Of a DNA stretch of 64,000 bases, positions 62,883 to 64,000 are shown piece by piece (positions within the stretch are counted from its first letter, which is position 1; each line of letters begins with the position of its first letter). The notes beneath the pieces are model-generated. The model ran no database searches and had not been told where the DNA came from. It was given only the letters and a program-made list of their open reading frames with translations. The position numbers and the translations under genes were made by a program. The stretch comes from JBBQLG01 sp964251665. GTDB lineage: Bacteria > Bacteroidota > Bacteroidia > Cytophagales > Spirosomataceae. The stretch spans positions 124,001 through 188,000 of the forward strand of contig CAXUKO010000009.1 in the NCBI GenBank assembly GCA_964251665.1, given 5' to 3'.

Positions 62883-63848
62883 TTAGTGAACCAGTTGGGC
62901 GGGCGGCATCTCGTGCATCGCTAAATAGCGTTCTGCATCCAAAGCCGCCATACAGCCCGTTCCGGCCGCCGTAATGGCCTGCCGGTAGGTATTATCCTGC
63001 GCATCGCCACAGGCAAAAACGCCGGGAATATTAGTACGGGTACTGCCTTTTTCGGTCTGGATATACCCGTGATCATCCATATCGATGTACGGCTTGAAAA
63101 TGGCCGTATTAGGCTGATGCCCAATCGCTACAAAAAAGCCGGTAACGGTCAGTTCCTGTTCAACCCCGGTCCGGGTATTCCGAATGCGGACACCCGATAC
63201 TTCCTCTTCGCCCAGTACTTCTATGGTCTCCGTATCGTACAGAATTTCGACGTTGGGCAGTGATTTCACGCGTTGCTGCATAAACCGCGACGCCCGCATC
63301 TCGTGCCGCCGAACGAGCATATACACCTTGCGGCAGAGGTTGGCTAAGTAGCTGGCTTCTTCGGCAGCGGTGTCGCCCGCGCCAACAATGGCTACATCCT
63401 GGTTCCTAAAGAAAAAGCCGTCGCAGACCGCGCAGGCCGAGACGCCCCGACCATTGAGCCGCATTTCGGAGGGTAAGCCCAGCCACTTGGCCGACGCCCC
63501 GGTCGAGATAATCATCGCATCGGCGGTAATCTCGTGCTCCTCATCAACAATGGCGGTATGGGGTTCGCCGGGCATTACAGAGAGTTTGGTGCTGGTAACC
63601 AGACCGTACCGTATATCGGTGCCAAACCGGCGGGCCTGTGCTTCGAGGTCCTGCATCAACTGCGGGCCCTGAACGCCATCGGGATAGCCGGGAAAATTAT
63701 CTACTTCGGTGGTAATGGTGAGCTGGCCACCGGGCTGGCCACCCTGATAAAGAACGGGGGTCATACCGGCACGGGCCGCGTAAATGGCAGCCGTATAACC
63801 GGCCGGGCCGGAGCCAATAATCAGCAATTTAACGTGTTCGGAGGTCAT
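62883..63848 (-). CDS. trxB: Thioredoxin-disulfide reductase
   Basis: A 321 aa flavoenzyme that reduces thioredoxin with NADPH. It has the FAD motif GSGPAGYTAA, the redox pair C139 and C142 in CAVCDG, and the NADPH motif VGAGDTAAEE. The length is usual for TrxB. It could indirectly serve arsenate reductase, which needs reduced thioredoxin, although the two genes are 36 kb apart. Confidence 0.96.
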   Translation of the reverse strand: MTSEHVKLLIIGSGPAGYTAAIYAARAGMTPVLYQGGQPGGQLTITTEVDNFPGYPDGVQGPQLMQDLEAQARRFGTDIRYGLVTSTKLSVMPGEPHTAIVDEEHEITADAMIISTGASAKWLGLPSEMRLNGRGVSACAVCDGFFFRNQDVAIVGAGDTAAEEASYLANLCRKVYMLVRRHEMRASRFMQQRVKSLPNVEILYDTETIEVLGEEEVSGVRIRNTRTGVEQELTVTGFFVAIGHQPNTAIFKPYIDMDDHGYIQTEKGSTRTNIPGVFACGDAQDNTYRQAITAAGTGCMAALDAERYLAMHEMPPAQLVH

Positions 63849-64000
63849 GAAGTAAAAGCCGGAAAGTTGTTGGATAGCGGATAAAAGCGGTTAAATACCG
63901 TACCGTTGGCTAAACAACATGGACAAAGTTGAAAAAATTTCCCTAAGAAACCAACTAACGGTATAGGGGGTGAACGTTTGTCATTTATTGGTTGTCGTTC

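Overview
The window looks like chromosomal DNA of a GC-rich Bacteroidota of the order Cytophagales, most like Spirosoma and relatives. The pointers are a TonB receptor with a carboxypeptidase-regulatory N-domain, a CotH protein with a type IX secretion (Por) sorting tail, a DUF3822 gene beside coaD, menaquinone genes menE and menB, lack of Shine-Dalgarno sequences, a Bacteroidota-type promoter (TTG / TAnnTTTG) before arsR, and the intergenic repeats. The genus is inference. I see no rRNA, tRNA, CRISPR, IS or prophage genes.

Layout. 1-6.5 kb: a LytTR response regulator, a pentapeptide-repeat histidine kinase, a TPR-like secreted protein and a TonB receptor (minus strand), then two unknown genes. 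6.7-11 kb: a GH30 glycosidase, a LysR regulator and a threonine synthase. 11.3-32.6 kb: an arsenic island. It holds a membrane redox operon (DUF547, FAD reductase, 4Fe-4S membrane protein, DUF6134-like) divergent from a BamA-like barrel, a TIGR04283 glycosyltransferase, an SDR, a peroxidase-like protein, the radical SAM enzyme ArsS and a mini-parvulin. After an alditol-oxidase-like gene and two envelope genes come arsR-arsM-arsN-arsC, a purine nucleoside phosphorylase, a TIGR04282 glycosyltransferase and three more membrane-associated glycosyltransferases. 32.6-39 kb: housekeeping genes (CNNM/CorC transporter, Nudix, coaD, DUF3822, CBS protein, RecD-like helicase). 39-44.8 kb: CotH, GH43, a class III aminotransferase and envelope genes. 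44.8-48.2 kb: a three-gene carboxylate-amine ligase / class I amidotransferase / ATP-grasp operon of unknown product. 48.3-54.7 kb: menE, a Rieske-like protein lacking its His ligands, DUF2452, menB, DUF2071 and a membrane endonuclease/exonuclease/phosphatase protein. 55.3-61.2 kb: a lipoprotein, a TPR-CHAT protease-like protein, and a convergent ECF sigma factor with its TPR anti-sigma-like partner. 61.7-63.8 kb: an M23/LysM peptidase and thioredoxin reductase.

How the genes work together. The arsenic genes read as a route from arsenate (ArsC) through methylation (ArsM) and 5'-deoxyadenosyl transfer (ArsS) to an arsenic nucleoside. The nucleoside could lose adenine through the phosphorylase and then be glycosylated or joined to a lipid by the several glycosyltransferases. 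ArsC, ArsM and ArsS roles follow from their families; the later steps are inference from gene order. No arsenic efflux pump is seen, which favours conversion over export.

Two other groups deserve attention: the ligase/amidotransferase/ATP-grasp operon, and the sigma / anti-sigma / TPR-CHAT neighbourhood. A family of short-unit repeats (GTAAGTC- and GAGTGAAT-like) sits at gene ends at five places, and in several cases the upstream stop codon lies inside the repeat.
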